The position numbers and the translations under genes were made by a program. Of a stretch of 64,000 nucleotides of DNA, positions 45,853 to 57,916 are shown in pieces. How positions within the stretch are numbered: position 1 is the first letter of the stretch; each line of letters opens with the position of its first letter. Location: the NCBI GenBank assembly GCA_031763025.1, contig JASSKH010000028.1, positions 6,273,324 to 6,337,323 on the forward strand, read 5' to 3'. The DNA comes from Macrocystis pyrifera. Its lineage: Eukaryota > Sar > Phaeophyceae > Laminariales > Laminariaceae. The notes beneath the pieces were generated by a model, which saw only the letters and a program-made list of their open reading frames with translations, was not told the DNA's origin and did not search any database.

Positions 45853-46380
45853 TGGGTTGGGTTGGCGTCGGTTGGCAACGACACCGTAAAGCATGCAGCT
45901 CACTACGTGAGCTAGACATCCAGGATACAGTTTTTTTTTTTGTTTTTTTGGGCGGTCGCCCACAGCTGGTCGTCGAGTTAGATCATTTGTGGGAGGTAAA
46001 GAACCTTTACTCTGCACAAGGGAATTGATCGTATCACGTAGTGTTCAAGGTAAGGCACCCAAGAGGCAGTGACATAGTACTCTCATTGCTGTCTCTGGAA
46101 GTGGGTACACCGGAAATTAAACCAACTCATTGGAGCTGTCATCCATATGCAAGTCCGCCTCTACAGCGGTTCTTAGTAGGATGCAGCTCACCCTTCATGC
46201 GACTCGCCGGACACCTCACGTTTCGCTTCGCGCTTGGTGCAAGCAATGTCTGCCTGGTCGGTGAAAACCCGACATGCTCCGTCCCGGCATTGTAGGGATG
46301 CGAGGGCCTATGGTCATACGACTACGGCCATGCATGAGATCGAGTACATCTCTCCTATCGAGTACACCCCCCCCCTATGC
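45853..46380 (+). mobile_element. Family P retroposon, near full length, long tail
   Basis: From TGGGTTGGGTTGGCGTCGGT (after two C runs and (TA)n) to CTATCGAGTACACC plus C run. All blocks are present. Confidence 0.85.
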
Positions 46381-46436
46381 CGTGTACATATACCAGGGGT
46401 AGATTGTTGTGCCTTATTTCCCCCTCCCTGTTATCC

Positions 46437-46645
46437 TAGGAGATAGATGGTGGCCACAGGCGGCGAAATAGGAAGGGGATAAGTGTATCAAAACGTTTCT
46501 ACGTAATATGTGGAAAACAATAGTAGTTAACGCCCAACTGCTGTTGAAGCCGTCTCTATTAGAAGTGGTAACGGCGCCCCGTCTCGAAATGGATGCGTGG
46601 TCGATGATCTGATGACTAAGGCAGGCAAAAAACGAGTACGCCCCC
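46437..46645 (+). mobile_element. Detached LINE 3' end, longer
   Basis: GGAGATAGATGGTGGCCACA, GGCGGCGAAATAGGAAGGGG, ACGCCCCGTCTCGAAATGG-like, GATGCGTGGTCGATGATCTG and ACGAGTACGCCCCC. It corresponds to the last 200 bp of the LINE family, including the end of the coding part. Confidence 0.75.
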
Positions 46646-47296
46646 AACCCCCTGTTTCTATCAAAAATGTCACCTGCGGTCTCCCTCAGCGAGAGTTATC
46701 ATCTACCTGGTGTTGGTACTATCTCTGCGTAGAATGCTGACAGCACGGTTCTTTGTATAACAGCTATTGTGTTGATCGCTGCGCTGTCATTGGTGCGCGT
46801 CATGCAAGCCGTCGGCCAGATTTACGGCGAGAACATCCGTAGGAGAGGCAGAGGATTGTAGAGGATGAGTGTGTGCGACAGTATCATATCCCTCGATGGC
46901 AAAGATTCCTCCTCTTGGACTGCCCGAACGGCACACCGATTTTAAACCGGTCCGTATATACTAGACGGTGGTTAAGGTAGTCATTTTGTTTTATTTTCAT
47001 GGGTTTTCGATTATTTGGTGGCATGTTTTGTTTGAAGCTGTGCATGGCGACGCCCTCGGAGAAGTTCCGATCGTTCCCTGCAAGACAGCAAGCCACTGCA
47101 GCGCGGGACGCTGTACTCCAAGGATTCTCGATCTCAAGAAGGCAAACAACGGCAGTCGCCTGCCTTAAGGGCGAGCGAGTGAACATAAATCAGGGACACA
47201 GCTCGCTCTACAGACGACTTACAGCACATTTGTTTGTTTTGTTTTCACCCCATGTAGAAATCTCCGCCCTTGTTTTTTCCATCTTCCCTTCCTGAC
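46646..47296. other. Non-coding stretch, nothing recognised
   Basis: The plus-strand reading MATPSEKFRSFPARQQATAA near 47044 is exon-like in composition, but clear splice sites are lacking, so it is not called. Confidence 0.25.
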
Positions 47297-47448
47297 AGTC
47301 GTAACTCAGGTCCGGGAGGTTACAAAGTGTGATAGGCTCTCCTCTCCCTCCTCCCCATTACAGTCCTTGCCTTACATATTTTATTGCGAGAGCACTTCGG
47401 CCCCCTTCTTCCCTGGTCGACTCGCATCAAATTGCGCCTACCCATGAG
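47297..47448 (+). repeat. Dispersed repeat R3
   Basis: GTCGTAACTCAGGTCCGGGA, CTCTCCTCTCCCTCCTCCCC, TTGCGAGAGCACTTCGG and CTTCCCTGGTCGACTCGCAT, in the same order as the other copies. Confidence 0.6.
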
Positions 47449-47595
47449 CGAGGAAGAGCGCATTAAGAACTTGAAGGTTCACTTTTTTTTCGGGGGGGTG
47501 GGGGGCTTAAGAAAGTTAGATTAAGAAAGCATGATCAGCAGCAAGCGCTACACTACGTCCTTGTACGACGTTAGCTCAAGGGCGCTCGATCCTTC

Positions 47596-47683
47596 TAGGA
47601 CTACAGCCCCGTGTTGGGGACAAACCACTCTAATTTCAAGTAGTTTGTCCCCAAGCGTGACTGCAGTAGTTATAAAAGGGTTG
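47596..47683. mobile_element. MITE family B, diverged copy
   Basis: CTACAGCCCCGTGTTGGGGA then AGTTTGTCCCCAAGCGTGAC TGCAGTAG forms the family hairpin. The outer termini are eroded. Confidence 0.65.
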
Positions 47684-48134
47684 AGGTCATATGGGTCGGA
47701 ATGAGGTTTCAAGCCTTCCTTATACTACGGACAGGCGTTTCTGGGTGGCGAGCGAGCCCCGTGCCGCACTAGATGGACAATTCAGCGCTGACGTCCCAAC
47801 GACCTGAATGCACAAGTACACCGCTGTTGGGCTTGTGCGTCTGAAGAAACACGCCGGAGCAACCACGACCGATGGACGGGTCTCTTCAGAGAGAAGGGCG
47901 CACGCCTGCCTGCGTCACCTCAACGGTGGGACAAAATACAACGTTGTGCGAGTGACATACACCTTGCCCACCGCGTTCCTTCGTTCGTTCCACCACACAC
48001 GCGTTACGTTCACTCTCCCACGCTTTTTCGCGCCTTGTAAAGAACGCGAACGCAGCGTTTTTTCGCGCAGTAACTCCGACGTACTTTTCGTTCCCTTCCT
48101 CCGCATACGCCGACGCTGTTGTGGCAGACTAGGA

Positions 48135-48176
<42 letters not shown>

Positions 48177-49107
48177 AGCTGTGACATCGAAAAATTCCTG
48201 AAAAAATCATCTTTGCAAGCTTGGTGTGATGCATGCTTACCGCGATCGCACGTTTTACGACGGGGTGTGCACGCAGGGTTTTGCAAGGTGGTCTACAAGC
48301 TCAGACAGTTTTTTTTTTTTAACGCAAGGAAACTCGCTACGATGAGCCAGCTCACCTCTTTCCGTGGAGGGCCCCCCGCGCTCCATCCGAAAACGTGCCC
48401 CCAATCACCGCCAGCGGGTGCGCTGCCGGTTCATCCCGCCGCGTCGGGTGGCTCTCGGCAAGGGCCAGTGTATTTACCTTTCGCCACGTAGAGGAGGGCG
48501 AATCAGCCAGAAATATGTCCGGCCAAAATGATGTAGGGGTGCATATGTCGTATATGTACATAGCGGCGTGAAAAATAATTAAGTAATTGAATAATTAATG
48601 GCTTGAGTATTTGTGTGGATTAATGACAGTGGTGAGTCCGTTTTTTTTCAAGACCACCCCGTGGCAAGCCGAAGAAAAACGTGGCCATATCATCCGTACT
48701 GGTTCCAAGCATTAAATAGTTTGCTTTGCTCGTGACAAGCCGATTGACCTGGATGGTCCTAAATATGGCCTTGAGCAGGATGGTCGTAAACCGGGTGCAC
48801 CGCTGCAATTGTTGACTTGAGTTATCGTCGTGAATTAAGTGCTTGTGTTTGTAGTAGCTGAAATCAACTATTTAACGACTTGAGTAAATGATGTGAATGA
48901 ACCAACGCATTGTTGTATTTCAAGAGACTACATACAAACGACACTAAAAAACGTACCCCGAGCCAATAGCGGGCGGACGGAGGTCTAAACTTGACTACTA
49001 TTAATAGCTCTACTGCGAGGGGATGGCGGCACGAGGGACCGGGAGTGGAAAACCACCACCACCGCCGTATTGCCCGGCTCAGGAGAAGCTGAGTGAGAGA
49101 GCCTCAT
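47684..49107. other. Stretch with one unassigned open frame
   Basis: A plus-strand frame of 227 codons (47808-48491) carries a CAA run (about 48138-48175) that encodes poly-Gln. It has no recognisable domain, and its residues outside the repeat do not look conserved, so I do not call it a gene. The rest, to 49107, shows nothing. Confidence 0.25.
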
Positions 49108-49453
49108 GTTGTAAGGATCACCCTGGGCTGGGTAATCGATCGATCTTTTACCCCTGTAGCTCAGTAGGCAACACCTTCACATTTGGCGTCGTCGGCAGGA
49201 CACGAGTTCGAATCTCACTTTCAACTCTTCTTTTGAAGAAGTGCTTGCGCGTGCGTCCCTGAACAAATACACCTCCCTGATTCCCCGGGTATCGAAACGA
49301 AGCGGGTAGGTAGGTCAGCGTACGGCCGTATACGGTACCGACGTCCCCAAAATATCCCGCCTTTCAGAGGGAGGGGAGAGTGTTACAAGGATAAACCCTG
49401 GGCTGGGTGATCGATCGATCTTTTACCCCTATAGCTCGGTATAGGTAACACCT
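49108..49453 (+). mobile_element. TRIM-like miniature LTR element
   Basis: The left LTR runs from TGTTGTAAGG (49108) to AGGCAACA (about 49174). The right LTR runs from TGTTACAAGG (about 49381) to AGGTAACA (about 49450). The primer site TGGCGTCGTCGGCAGGAC lies just inside, and the purine tract AGAGGGAGGGGAGAG lies just before the right LTR. The reverse complement of the primer site reads like the 3' end of a tRNA with CCA. This is the same subfamily as 1-331. An A-box-like TAGCTCAGTAGG at the LTR end and a B-box-like GAGTTCGAATCTC inside look like pol III signals. It is non-coding. Confidence 0.72.
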
Positions 49454-51709
49454 TCACACTCACGCTACGACGTACCGGTATGTACCGCTGCTAATATTGT
49501 TCTCCGTCAAAAGTTGAGCCTGTATCATTTTCGTGTGCAGTACCGCACTGGGCGGAAAATAGAAGGACCGTCTGGTTTTCGTGTTCTTTTTTTAACGCTC
49601 CTTATCTTACCTTCCCGAGTGCTATTTGGTGAATGCCATTGTTCTCTTGTCAAAACCTTGCAGGGTTTTGTCGCCTTCATCGTGTGCAACAATTTTACAG
49701 CGAAATAGATGGACGATGAATGGTTGGTCGAGTCTTTTCCCACCTCCAGCTTCGCGCTCGTTTTTCTGCGTTTGGTCGACTAGGACTTCGGATAGGGCGA
49801 CCCCGTCGGCTATTAACGATATTCGTTCCGCGTGCTTTCGCACGTAGAGGATAAAAGCGAAAACGTAGAGTCCTAGCGGGAAGAAAACAGGCGCACCAAA
49901 ACAAAACAAAACAAAAAAGCGGGACTTGAGCTGTCCCTTCTTCTCCCGGAGGGACGCACTCAGTCCTGGCCAGCGTAGTTCGCGATTGCGGTCGTTAGCT
50001 ATCGCCGCCCGTGCGGTTTTGGAGGGAAACTTCCCCATCCTCGGCAAACGAGCCATCAGCACACCGTGAGCGAACCCAGCTGCCTCGATGCAACAACTTT
50101 TCGCTCGTACACCACGCCTACGATACCGCAGAGACTGGAGAGGCTAGCCCTCGACCACAGCGAAAAAAAGTGAACCCACCTTTCTCTTTGTAAGTACCGT
50201 TAAATTGAGAGCGTTGAATGCTTCGCACAGGGGGTGGGTGCTTAAAAACCTCCAGATTGTTTTTTTCGGAAAGCACGCTACTCTCGACCAGATCTTAACG
50301 AAAACGCCTCCCTTATTCGGTACAGGTAATCTTCCCGTTCCGGTAACATCGAGCGCTGAGAAACGACCGGAATCACCCCTGCGCGGACTCAACTCTACAC
50401 CCTTTTGCTGCCACAACACACTATTTTTTAAATAGCTTGTCCCCAAAAAAACGTGTGAGCAGTTCTACAAAAAGTTAGAGGCGGCAGAGGTCTGACAGGT
50501 GCGATGTCTGCCTTGTCGCCTCCTGCCTGGTATTTATATTATTGTCTGTCTCTGTACGGCGTTTTCGTTTTGCCTGACTCCCGGAGTGGCTGACGCGCCG
50601 TCCGTCGCCGCGAGCCACGCGAGCCACGTAGTCAGTACCGCGTCGGGCGGTGGTACCCAACTTACCTCTTCGGCGATGGGCCCGCAGATCTCCGCGCAGC
50701 GCGAGTCGCAGTAGGACGATTTCCTGTTTTTTTTTTAAGGAGTTCGGCCAACAAGTCAATCAACATCGTATCGCCCACGAGTACGGACAAAGAGGGCGCC
50801 AGCGGAGGTGGGTGGGGAGGTCGGTGGGAACATGTACGTGATGAGCGTTATACGAGTATTTGTCATTGCTATAATTTGGCGAGGGAGAGATCTGCGAGAA
50901 GAACTTGCAAGACGTTGCATGTGATATTGGCGCGAGTTTTTCCCTACACAATCGTCACCACCAATGGACAGAAAAAGAAGCAACAGATTTGGTGTGTCGG
51001 GGGATTCAACACGTTCAAGACAAAAGTTCGCCTTACTTCACGAACTCTCCTCTTCATGACCCTTGCTGCCCCCCCCCCCCCCCCCTTGCCTTCCCTCTTC
51101 GCCCTACGTATCCGCCTTATTTACATCGTCCACCATAAAAGGCATTCTATCGATATCCTCGATTTCGAATGTTTCCATTCTCAAAGATGGTACCGGTATA
51201 AAGGCACAGGAACTTGAACCATTAGTGCTATTTTTGTTTTCCCCTCCGACAATTTATTGAACTTACATAGATTACTTCCGTCCGAACATACATCGAATAT
51301 TCCTCGAAAATTACAGCAGCATATCTTCTGTATATCGCGAGGCACTTGAACGATTTTTGCACCGAACCCCCAAAGCTTTCCTCGATTTTTCCAAATTAGG
51401 GGGCAAAAAACGATACTATCGCAGGGGGGGCATAGTAATACATACTACAGTAAATAGGGCCTACGGTAAACATAAAAAACCAACATATTTACCTATTTTT
51501 ACTAACAATATTTGGTCCTATTTACTATGGCCGCCCGTAATAGTAATCAGAACCAAAGATGGACCCAAACATTACGGGTATCCTGCTATGGTTCTACGCA
51601 CTATTATTATACCAGGTACATATATATTTCCGTAACAGACTCTCCGACACCCGCTCGGTTTGACCACCGCGCCAGGGGCATGAAGCAAGGGCGTCAATCG
51701 GCACCGATC

Positions 51710-51742
<33 letters not shown>

Positions 51743-52698
51743 ACGCGTGCTTGACGGTGGTGGTAAATCGTGGCATGACCCTCGTTTAGTATGACGTTCT
51801 TCACTGGAACAGCTCCGTCGCTACAGCATACCTGGTACTTGGTGTATATATACCTTGTATATGTATGATACCTCCCTCGCCCACCAATCGACTTTGTAAG
51901 AAAAGTGGCGACATCAGAGGAGAAAATTGGCGATAGAAAATGACGGTTTCAGCAACGGCAACTGCATGATTCGGATGGAGGGGGGGGGGCGTCATACAAA
52001 TTGGTGGCGAGCTTGCAATGCAAGGAGTCCGACGCAACGGCACGGGGCGCAACATGACCCTATAATACACATATAGTGATGGGGCGCTCACGCTGCTTGC
52101 TCGCAGATGGTTGATAACACCGACTTTATCAACCATCGTTTCTTGTGGCTATCTCGGGGTCTCCAAAGGGGTCAGCACAGTACACGACCAATCCCATGGA
52201 CTACCACTACTGAATAGGTAACATCTAAACGAAAACAAATATATTTAAATTATTGCATCGGGTCCCGAATAAGCTGAGCAGCTCTTGAGTTGATCAGCTG
52301 CAATGGTTGATCGGTTACAATGAATGGTTGGTCGGCTCCAACGGTTGATCAATAGGTTGCAATGGTTGTCATAGTTTACGATTTTCAAGGGTTCATCAGC
52401 TAGTTGCAATGGTTGAGGAGCCCTGAACAAATATTTTCGTCGCAAAAAAGCGCGCAACTCCTACCGTAGCTCGGCTAGGCTCGGCTCGGCTAGGCTCGGC
52501 TCAGCTCACCCCACCGTAGCCGTCCGATCCCATCCACTCCCAGTCGCTTCGTTCTTTTTCACCTGATAGAGATAGTGATTTGGCCTGGTTTGACCCAATC
52601 TGCGCTGGTGATTCTCTGCTCGTCCTTTCGGCTTTGGCCGGCGGAGTACACGGCGACCTGCGTAGACAGCGGTACGTTTGTTGGAGGCGAGAATTCCC
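49454..52698. other. Non-coding stretch between repeats
   Basis: Holds a C run (51069-51085), a GCC run (about 51711-51739), a loose GGTTGATC/CAATGGTTG repeat (about 52300-52410) and a CTCGGCTAGG repeat (about 52470-52505). A plus-strand reading GVADAPSVAASHASHVVSTA... ending in TAG at 50712 could be a last exon of gene 1, but its phase does not fit. No other gene is recognised. Confidence 0.3.
51423..51540. mobile_element. MITE family A, diverged copy
   Basis: The right half is clean (CATATTTACCTATTTTTACT, then TTTGGTCCTATTTACTATGG and CGCCCGTAA). The left arm is disturbed by an insertion of about 15 bp. Confidence 0.7.
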
Positions 52699-52830
<132 letters not shown>

Positions 52831-53437
52831 CCAAGTGTGCGACACAGCAGTGGTGGAAGGAAGCGCGTTCGCGTTCGGGTTGTCGTGATGGTGTGAAATG
52901 CGCATGGTAACACCTCACCAGGAACGTCTGTATGCTACGAGAGAGGAAACAAGAACAACCTACCCAAAAGAGCGTGCGAGTCCGCACAGAGGTGGGTGTC
53001 ATTGTTCTTCACGGCGCTCGTTCTCTTCGACAACCGGCAAGCGTGCTGAAAGCCGAACATTGTACTTTCGGGAAGGCTGCTCTCGACTCTCGACCGACCA
53101 GATCTTTCCGAAAACCCGTTGCTGCTGATCATCGGTATCGGCAACCTTCCCGTTCGGTAAAAAACCAAGCGCCGAAAACCGATCGCACTCGTGTAGTGCG
53201 ATCTCAACGCTTTTTTTTTTTTTTACGGCAACTCTCGAGAATAATATTTGCTGCAGCAGCAGATACCTACACAGTAGTCCAATGGATTTTGAGTGTTGAG
53301 CCTCATACAATTTTCACCAATTTTAGTTTTTAAGAAAAATTCGGCTGTTTTGCGTGAGGTACACGGGTTTGAATTGGAGCTACGTTACTCAATTGGGGAA
53401 GCCTCAAGACATTTACCTCCACCGCAGCTCATCAGTC

Positions 53438-53512
53438 TGTTGTAGGGATTACCCTGGGCTTGGGTGATCGGTCGATCTTTTACCCCTCTAGCTCAGTAGG
53501 TAATACCTTCAC
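53438..53512 (+). mobile_element. Lone TRIM LTR
   Basis: TGTTGTAGGGATTACCCTGG to CTCAGTAGGTAATA, then CCTTCAC, which are the first internal bases of the 49108 element. No partner LTR is seen, so it is a fragment or a remnant of recombination. Confidence 0.65.
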
Positions 53513-53975
53513 AAGTCCGACAGCACAACACCTGCACCAACGTTCCACGTCGCGAACCTTGCATATACTTCACTGAACTGCGACTGCCATGGCAACCACT
53601 TCTTCTGCGTTTTGGTCGTACTTTCCAGGAGGGGGACCTCGTGCTTGCTGAGTTGCAGTTTTCGAAAGCGCCGTCAAACGCAGTTATGTATGTCCGTCGT
53701 TTGCATATGGGTCCCATACAACCCTAGACGTGCTCATTTTTGGGCTTCCGTTATTGAGTTCGAACACTCGACGTTCAAACAGGCGGAACCCCAGCCGCTT
53801 TTTTCAGACTTCGTGCGTACGCAGCATATAGATGGCGGAAACCTTCACATGCCATCGTACATGGCATATCATGTTCATACAAGCAACACCCCTTTCCGCC
53901 TGCTACAACCTCGTCGTAATTCAGAACATCGCTCCACAGCAGCAGAAGAAGACTCGACGTTACGACCCCCCCCCC
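53513..53975. other. Non-coding stretch, nothing recognised
   Basis: No repeat family or exon is seen. Confidence 0.25.
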
Positions 53976-54029
53976 CGTCATACGACTACGGCCATGCATG
54001 AGATCGAGTACATCTCTCCTATCGAGTAC

Positions 54030-54066
<37 letters not shown>
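53976..54066 (+). mobile_element. Family P tail stub, long form
   Basis: CGTCATACGACTACGGCCAT then GAGATCGAGTACATCTCTCC, TATCGAGTACAC and a 36-base C run. It is preceded by an 8-base C run. Confidence 0.8.
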
Positions 54067-54324
54067 ACACACACAAATACCGACGGCATAGTTGTTGTTG
54101 TTCTCGCTCGGGGTGATGAAACATACTATATGTTAACCTGCAACAATCCGATCAGCCACCACGTGCGTGAAAAAAAAAACTGAAAACTTTGGCAACTCCC
54201 ATACCCGATTCCCATCGGTACCCCCCTGTGTCTCTCGTCTTCTTGTTCACCACTAGCAGCTTGAGGCGAGCGAACACCGTAACGCTGACGCAATATACCA
54301 TTGCCCCAGCCCAATCCCCCCTCA

Positions 54325-54740
54325 CCCCATACTCATGGTCTTACGGCTACGGCCACGCATGGCATGAGTACGCCCCCCCCCTCCTCCCCCTGTCTGGTCG
54401 GCGGAAATCCGAGATCCTCCGTCCCGGTATTGTAGGGATGGGAGGGTCTACGGTCATATAAATACGGCCAGGCATGGGGACAATGAGCACACGCCCCCAC
54501 GGCTCACGGTTGCTTTATGCCTCGTGTGACCGGCACGCTTGCGGCTAGCGAACACCATAGCGCTGTCTCAACACCGTCGCTGCACTACACCCCCCCCCCC
54601 CCGCCAACCCTGCAGGCAATGTCTGCCTGGTCGGTGAAAACCCGACGTGCTCCGTCCCGGCATTGTAGGGATACGGGGATCAATGGTTATACTTCTACGG
54701 CCATGCATGACATCGAGTATTCCCCCGCCCCCCCCCCCCT
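54325..54740 (+). mobile_element. Three successive family P 3' fragments
   Basis: Fragments at about 54331-54382 (ATGGTCTTACGGCTACGGCC...GAGTACGCC), 54396-54498 (TGTCTGGTCGGCGGAAATCC...ATGAGCACACGCCCCC) and 54614-54740 (CAGGCAATGTCTGCCTGGTC...ATCGAGTATTCCCCC). Each is 5'-truncated at a different point and ends in C. Confidence 0.75.
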
Positions 54741-55138
54741 CTCCCGACCCACGGCCCATTCACGCCCCCCCTGGATTGCCGCGCACTGCCCCCGAACCGC
54801 TCGCAGTCGGCCCGCGGCAGCAGCTCACGGTCCGCGCTGAGTTTGCGTCTCACACCTGTTGCTTGGAAAGAGCAACCGTCCGCGCGTGCTGCCCGACTCG
54901 CGGAAACGTCATGGGCCGAACGAGGGCCTGTCCCAGGCACACCGCCCTCGTGGGCGCCTGATGGAGCACGGTGAAGACGACCGTGGCCGAATCGGACACC
55001 CCCGGCAAGAAAAACTCTTGTTCGGACGATCATTTAGCATGGTGGGGGTGGTGAAGGCGGAAGCGGGGGCGGGGGGTGGACGGGTCGGGGTATGAGTAGG
55101 GGTGGGGGTGGAGGATGGGGGTGCGGATTGGGGTGGAG
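54741..55138. other. GC-rich stretch, nothing firm
   Basis: GC-rich, with open frames on both strands (for example plus 54647-54961) but no domain or splice support. It ends in a GGGGTGG-rich run that precedes a minus-strand family P copy. Confidence 0.3.
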
Positions 55139-55680
55139 GGGGGGGGGGGGGGGGTACTCGATAGGAAATATGTACTCGATCTCATGCATGGCCGTAGTCG
55201 TATGACCATAGACCCTCGCATCCCTACAATGCCGGGACGGAGCATGTCGGGTTTTCACCGACCAGGCAGACATTGCTTGCACCAAGCGCGAAGCGAAACG
55301 TGAGGTGTCCGGCGAGTCGCATGAAGGGTGAGCTGCATCCTACTAAGAACCGCTTGTGGGGCGGACTTGAATACGGATGACAGCTTCAATGAGTTAGTTT
55401 AATTTCCGGTGTGGACACTTCCAGAGACAGCAATGGGAGTACTATGTAACTGCCTCTTGGGTGCCGTACCTTGAACACTGCGTGATACGATCAATTTCCT
55501 TGTGCAGAGTGAAGGTTCTTTACTTCGCACAAATGATCTAACTAGACGACCAGCTGTGGGCGACCGCCAAAAAAAAAAAAAAAAAAAAAACGGTACCCTG
55601 GATGTCTAGCTCACGTAGTGAGCGGCATGTTTTACAGTATCGTTGCCAACCGACGCCAACCCAACCCATATATAATATAT
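55139..55680 (-). mobile_element. Family P retroposon, near full length, long tail
   Basis: On the minus strand it starts TGGGTTGGGTTGGCGTCGGT at about 55670 and ends CTATCGAGTACC plus a C run. It has all blocks, including an A21 run (seen as T on the minus strand) in the first third. It is flanked by (TA)n and a G/C-rich run on its 5' side. Confidence 0.85.
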
Positions 55681-56470
55681 ATAATGACGGGGGGGTAGGT
55701 GATTGGGGTAGGGGTGGGGGTGGAGGTGGGGTGGGGGGTGAGAGTCGCGGTGGGGGCGGGGGTGGAGGGTGGGAGGTGGCTGGGGTGAGAAGGGTCTAAG
55801 TGTTTGCCGTCTGGCCGCTGAGAGGAATCGAAACAGCGCCAGGCGTGGAAGCGGAAACGGGTCGACTGCCGAGCGCGACCGCAAAATGTCGACGGTTCCC
55901 ACGGATATTATGTTTTCTCATCGGATATCTACCCCGAAGCGGGGAGGAAAACGCGGAGTGAGGGGCGGGTGACGGGGCTACCCCCAGCCTTTCAGGTCAG
56001 AAATAGTGCGTTAGGTACCCCAGGACCCGCACGGGCTTCCCAGAGTTTTACGCAGATGACTTGAGATGCAAACATAGCGAGAGAAGTGTCCCACTCGGTG
56101 AGACTTGCGCCACCGCCGCCGCCTTAGCGTTCCCAGGGTCTCGCCATCGATCAATACCGGAAGTCCTGTTGAAAACCGAGAAAACAAGTCACGCGCCCCC
56201 CCACCTGTACACTGCTTTCGAAAACCTGTACCTGGTACCGGTATTGCTTAAAAAGGTAACTCAGATGCGCCGCAACGACCTACCAGGTACGTATAGCGAA
56301 CAAAATCCTGACCTATCGCTTCACATATTGAGTACCAGGTACATGTTAAGGCTTAACGATGGTACCTCGCCTGCTTACCCCCGCACACATAAAGTGGGGT
56401 TTTATCTCCCATCTCTCTCGTCCCCCCCCCCCCCCCCCCCCCCCAACTCCTCCTCCTCGTCCCACTGAAA
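55681..56470. other. Non-coding stretch, nothing recognised
   Basis: A GGGGTGG-rich run (55690-55790), several TACCAGGTA motifs (56227, 56284, 56332) and a C run (56424-56444). No gene is seen. Confidence 0.3.
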
Positions 56471-56474
56471 CCCT

Positions 56475-57195
56475 TTGCTGTCTCTGGAAGCGGCCATACC
56501 AGGAGCGAATCAATTAATTTGACTCTGTCATCCATGCATATGGAAGAAAATCCGTCTCGTATGATGTTTAAGGCAGGATGCAGCTCACCCTTCGTGCGAC
56601 TCGCCGAACACCTCAAACGGCGCTTCACGCTTGGGGTGCAAGCAATGTCTGCCTGGTCGTCCCGACGTTGTAGGGGTGCGAAGGTCTATGGTCATGCGAA
56701 TAGTGCAATGCATGACATGAGTACTGGACCCTCCCTCCGCCTCACAAGCGGTTCTTGGTAGGGTACAGTTCACCCTTCATGCGACTTGCCGACCACCTCA
56801 TGGCGCTTCGCGCTTGGTGCAAGCAATGTCTACGTGGTCGGTGAAAATCCGACGTGTTCCGTCCCGGCGTTGTAGGGATGCGAAAATCTATGGTCATACA
56901 ACTACGGCCATGCATTACATCGAGTACATCCCCCCCCCCCCCCCCCCCCCCCGAAATAAGTATTTGAACCTGTCGTTCACATTCAAGTTCGCTTCACACG
57001 CGGTCCTTAGCACGATGCAGCTCACCCTTGATGCGACTCGCCGAACACCTCACGGCGGTTCGCGCTTGGTGCAAGCAATGTCTGCCTGGTGTTAAAAAAC
57101 CGACGTGCTCCGTATCGGCATTGTAGGGATGCGAGGGTCTATGGCCATACGAATACGACCACGCATAATACCGAGTAACACCCTCCCCCCCCCAA
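56475..57195 (+). mobile_element. Three successive family P 3' halves
   Basis: Copies start at about 56475 (TGCTGTCTCTGGAAGCGGCC), 56740 (CCGCCTCACAAGCGGTTCTT) and 56967 (CCTGTCGTTCACATTCAAGT). They end at about 56732, 56950 (C23) and 57192 (C run). They are more diverged than the copies near 39 kb. Confidence 0.75.
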
Positions 57196-57258
57196 CTTCT
57201 CACCCTCTTCCCATTGAAATTTTTGGTTTTTTTTTTTCGGTGCCAAGCTTGCGGCCTA

Positions 57259-57424
57259 CGCGGGGGGCCTTCTTGTAGATGCTGCTGCTTCCCGCGCCGT
57301 AGTCTGAGCCGCTGCCGCCGTGAAGCGTCGGCTCCCCCGCGGCCGCCGCTGCCGAACGCGAAAGAGCGCCAGCGCCGCCATCGCCCCCCTTTTTGGCCGG
57401 TAGCTGGTGGAAGAAGGTTTGCAT
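57259..57424 (-). CDS. Minus-strand exon candidate, Gly/Ala/Ser-rich
   Basis: On the minus strand it follows GGCCTCCCGCAG and reads MQTFFHQLPAKKGGDGGAGA, then LSRSAAAAAGEPTLHGGSGS and DYGAGSSSIYKKAPR before a GTAGGC donor. It has coding-like GC-rich codon use and no repeat. It could be a downstream exon of the IQ-C2 gene, which runs the same way. No domain is recognised. The neighbouring frames are also open, so the call rests on splice sites and composition. Confidence 0.4.
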
Positions 57425-57916
57425 CTGCGGGAGGCCTTCGCTGCAAGTAGTGTTGCAGCGGCAGCAGAGCAGGGTACATATCTTGTATACACATATTATT
57501 TTTTGTATACATACACTATTTTTTCCCCCATCGGATGGGAAAACAGAAGGAAGGTTAAGGACACCGCGCTTGACGCGTTCTACGATAGAGGTAGCATATT
57601 CCCGTTAAAATGTTTTCTGAAAGACGGTGCTCCTTAACCTAAAATCGTCGGAACACTGATCTTGTTTCGAAAAATGACGTTTTTGCATACTTGGGCAATG
57701 GGATTATTGATCGGCATGCGATTTGAGTTTTGCTGAAGTCAGTTTTCGGGTGAGGTATGGAGCTTCTTAACTGAGGAGCCTCAAAAAATATAGCGTGGGC
57801 CTCTCTGTCGCAGAACGCCTCACTTTCACCTATAAAATATATGTCAAATTTGTTTTTCCATCCTATTTACTGTCTTCACCATTTTCTTCTTTCTTTTTCT
57901 CCCCTCGCTCCTCTTG
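57425..57916. other. Non-coding stretch, nothing recognised
   Basis: No repeat family or exon is seen on either strand. Confidence 0.25.

Noticed and set aside
47808-48491. Plus-strand frame of 227 codons with poly-Gln
   Set aside because: No recognisable domain. The Gln run is a CAA microsatellite, and there is no splice or homology support.
49140-49225. Functional tRNA gene inside the TRIM
   Set aside because: The boxes are tRNA-like, but arm pairing fails and the sequence is part of a repeated LTR element.
50587-50714. Possible last exon of gene 1 ending in TAG (GVADAPSVAASHASH...)
   Set aside because: The composition is plausible, but no acceptor gives the phase left by the exon ending at 44099.
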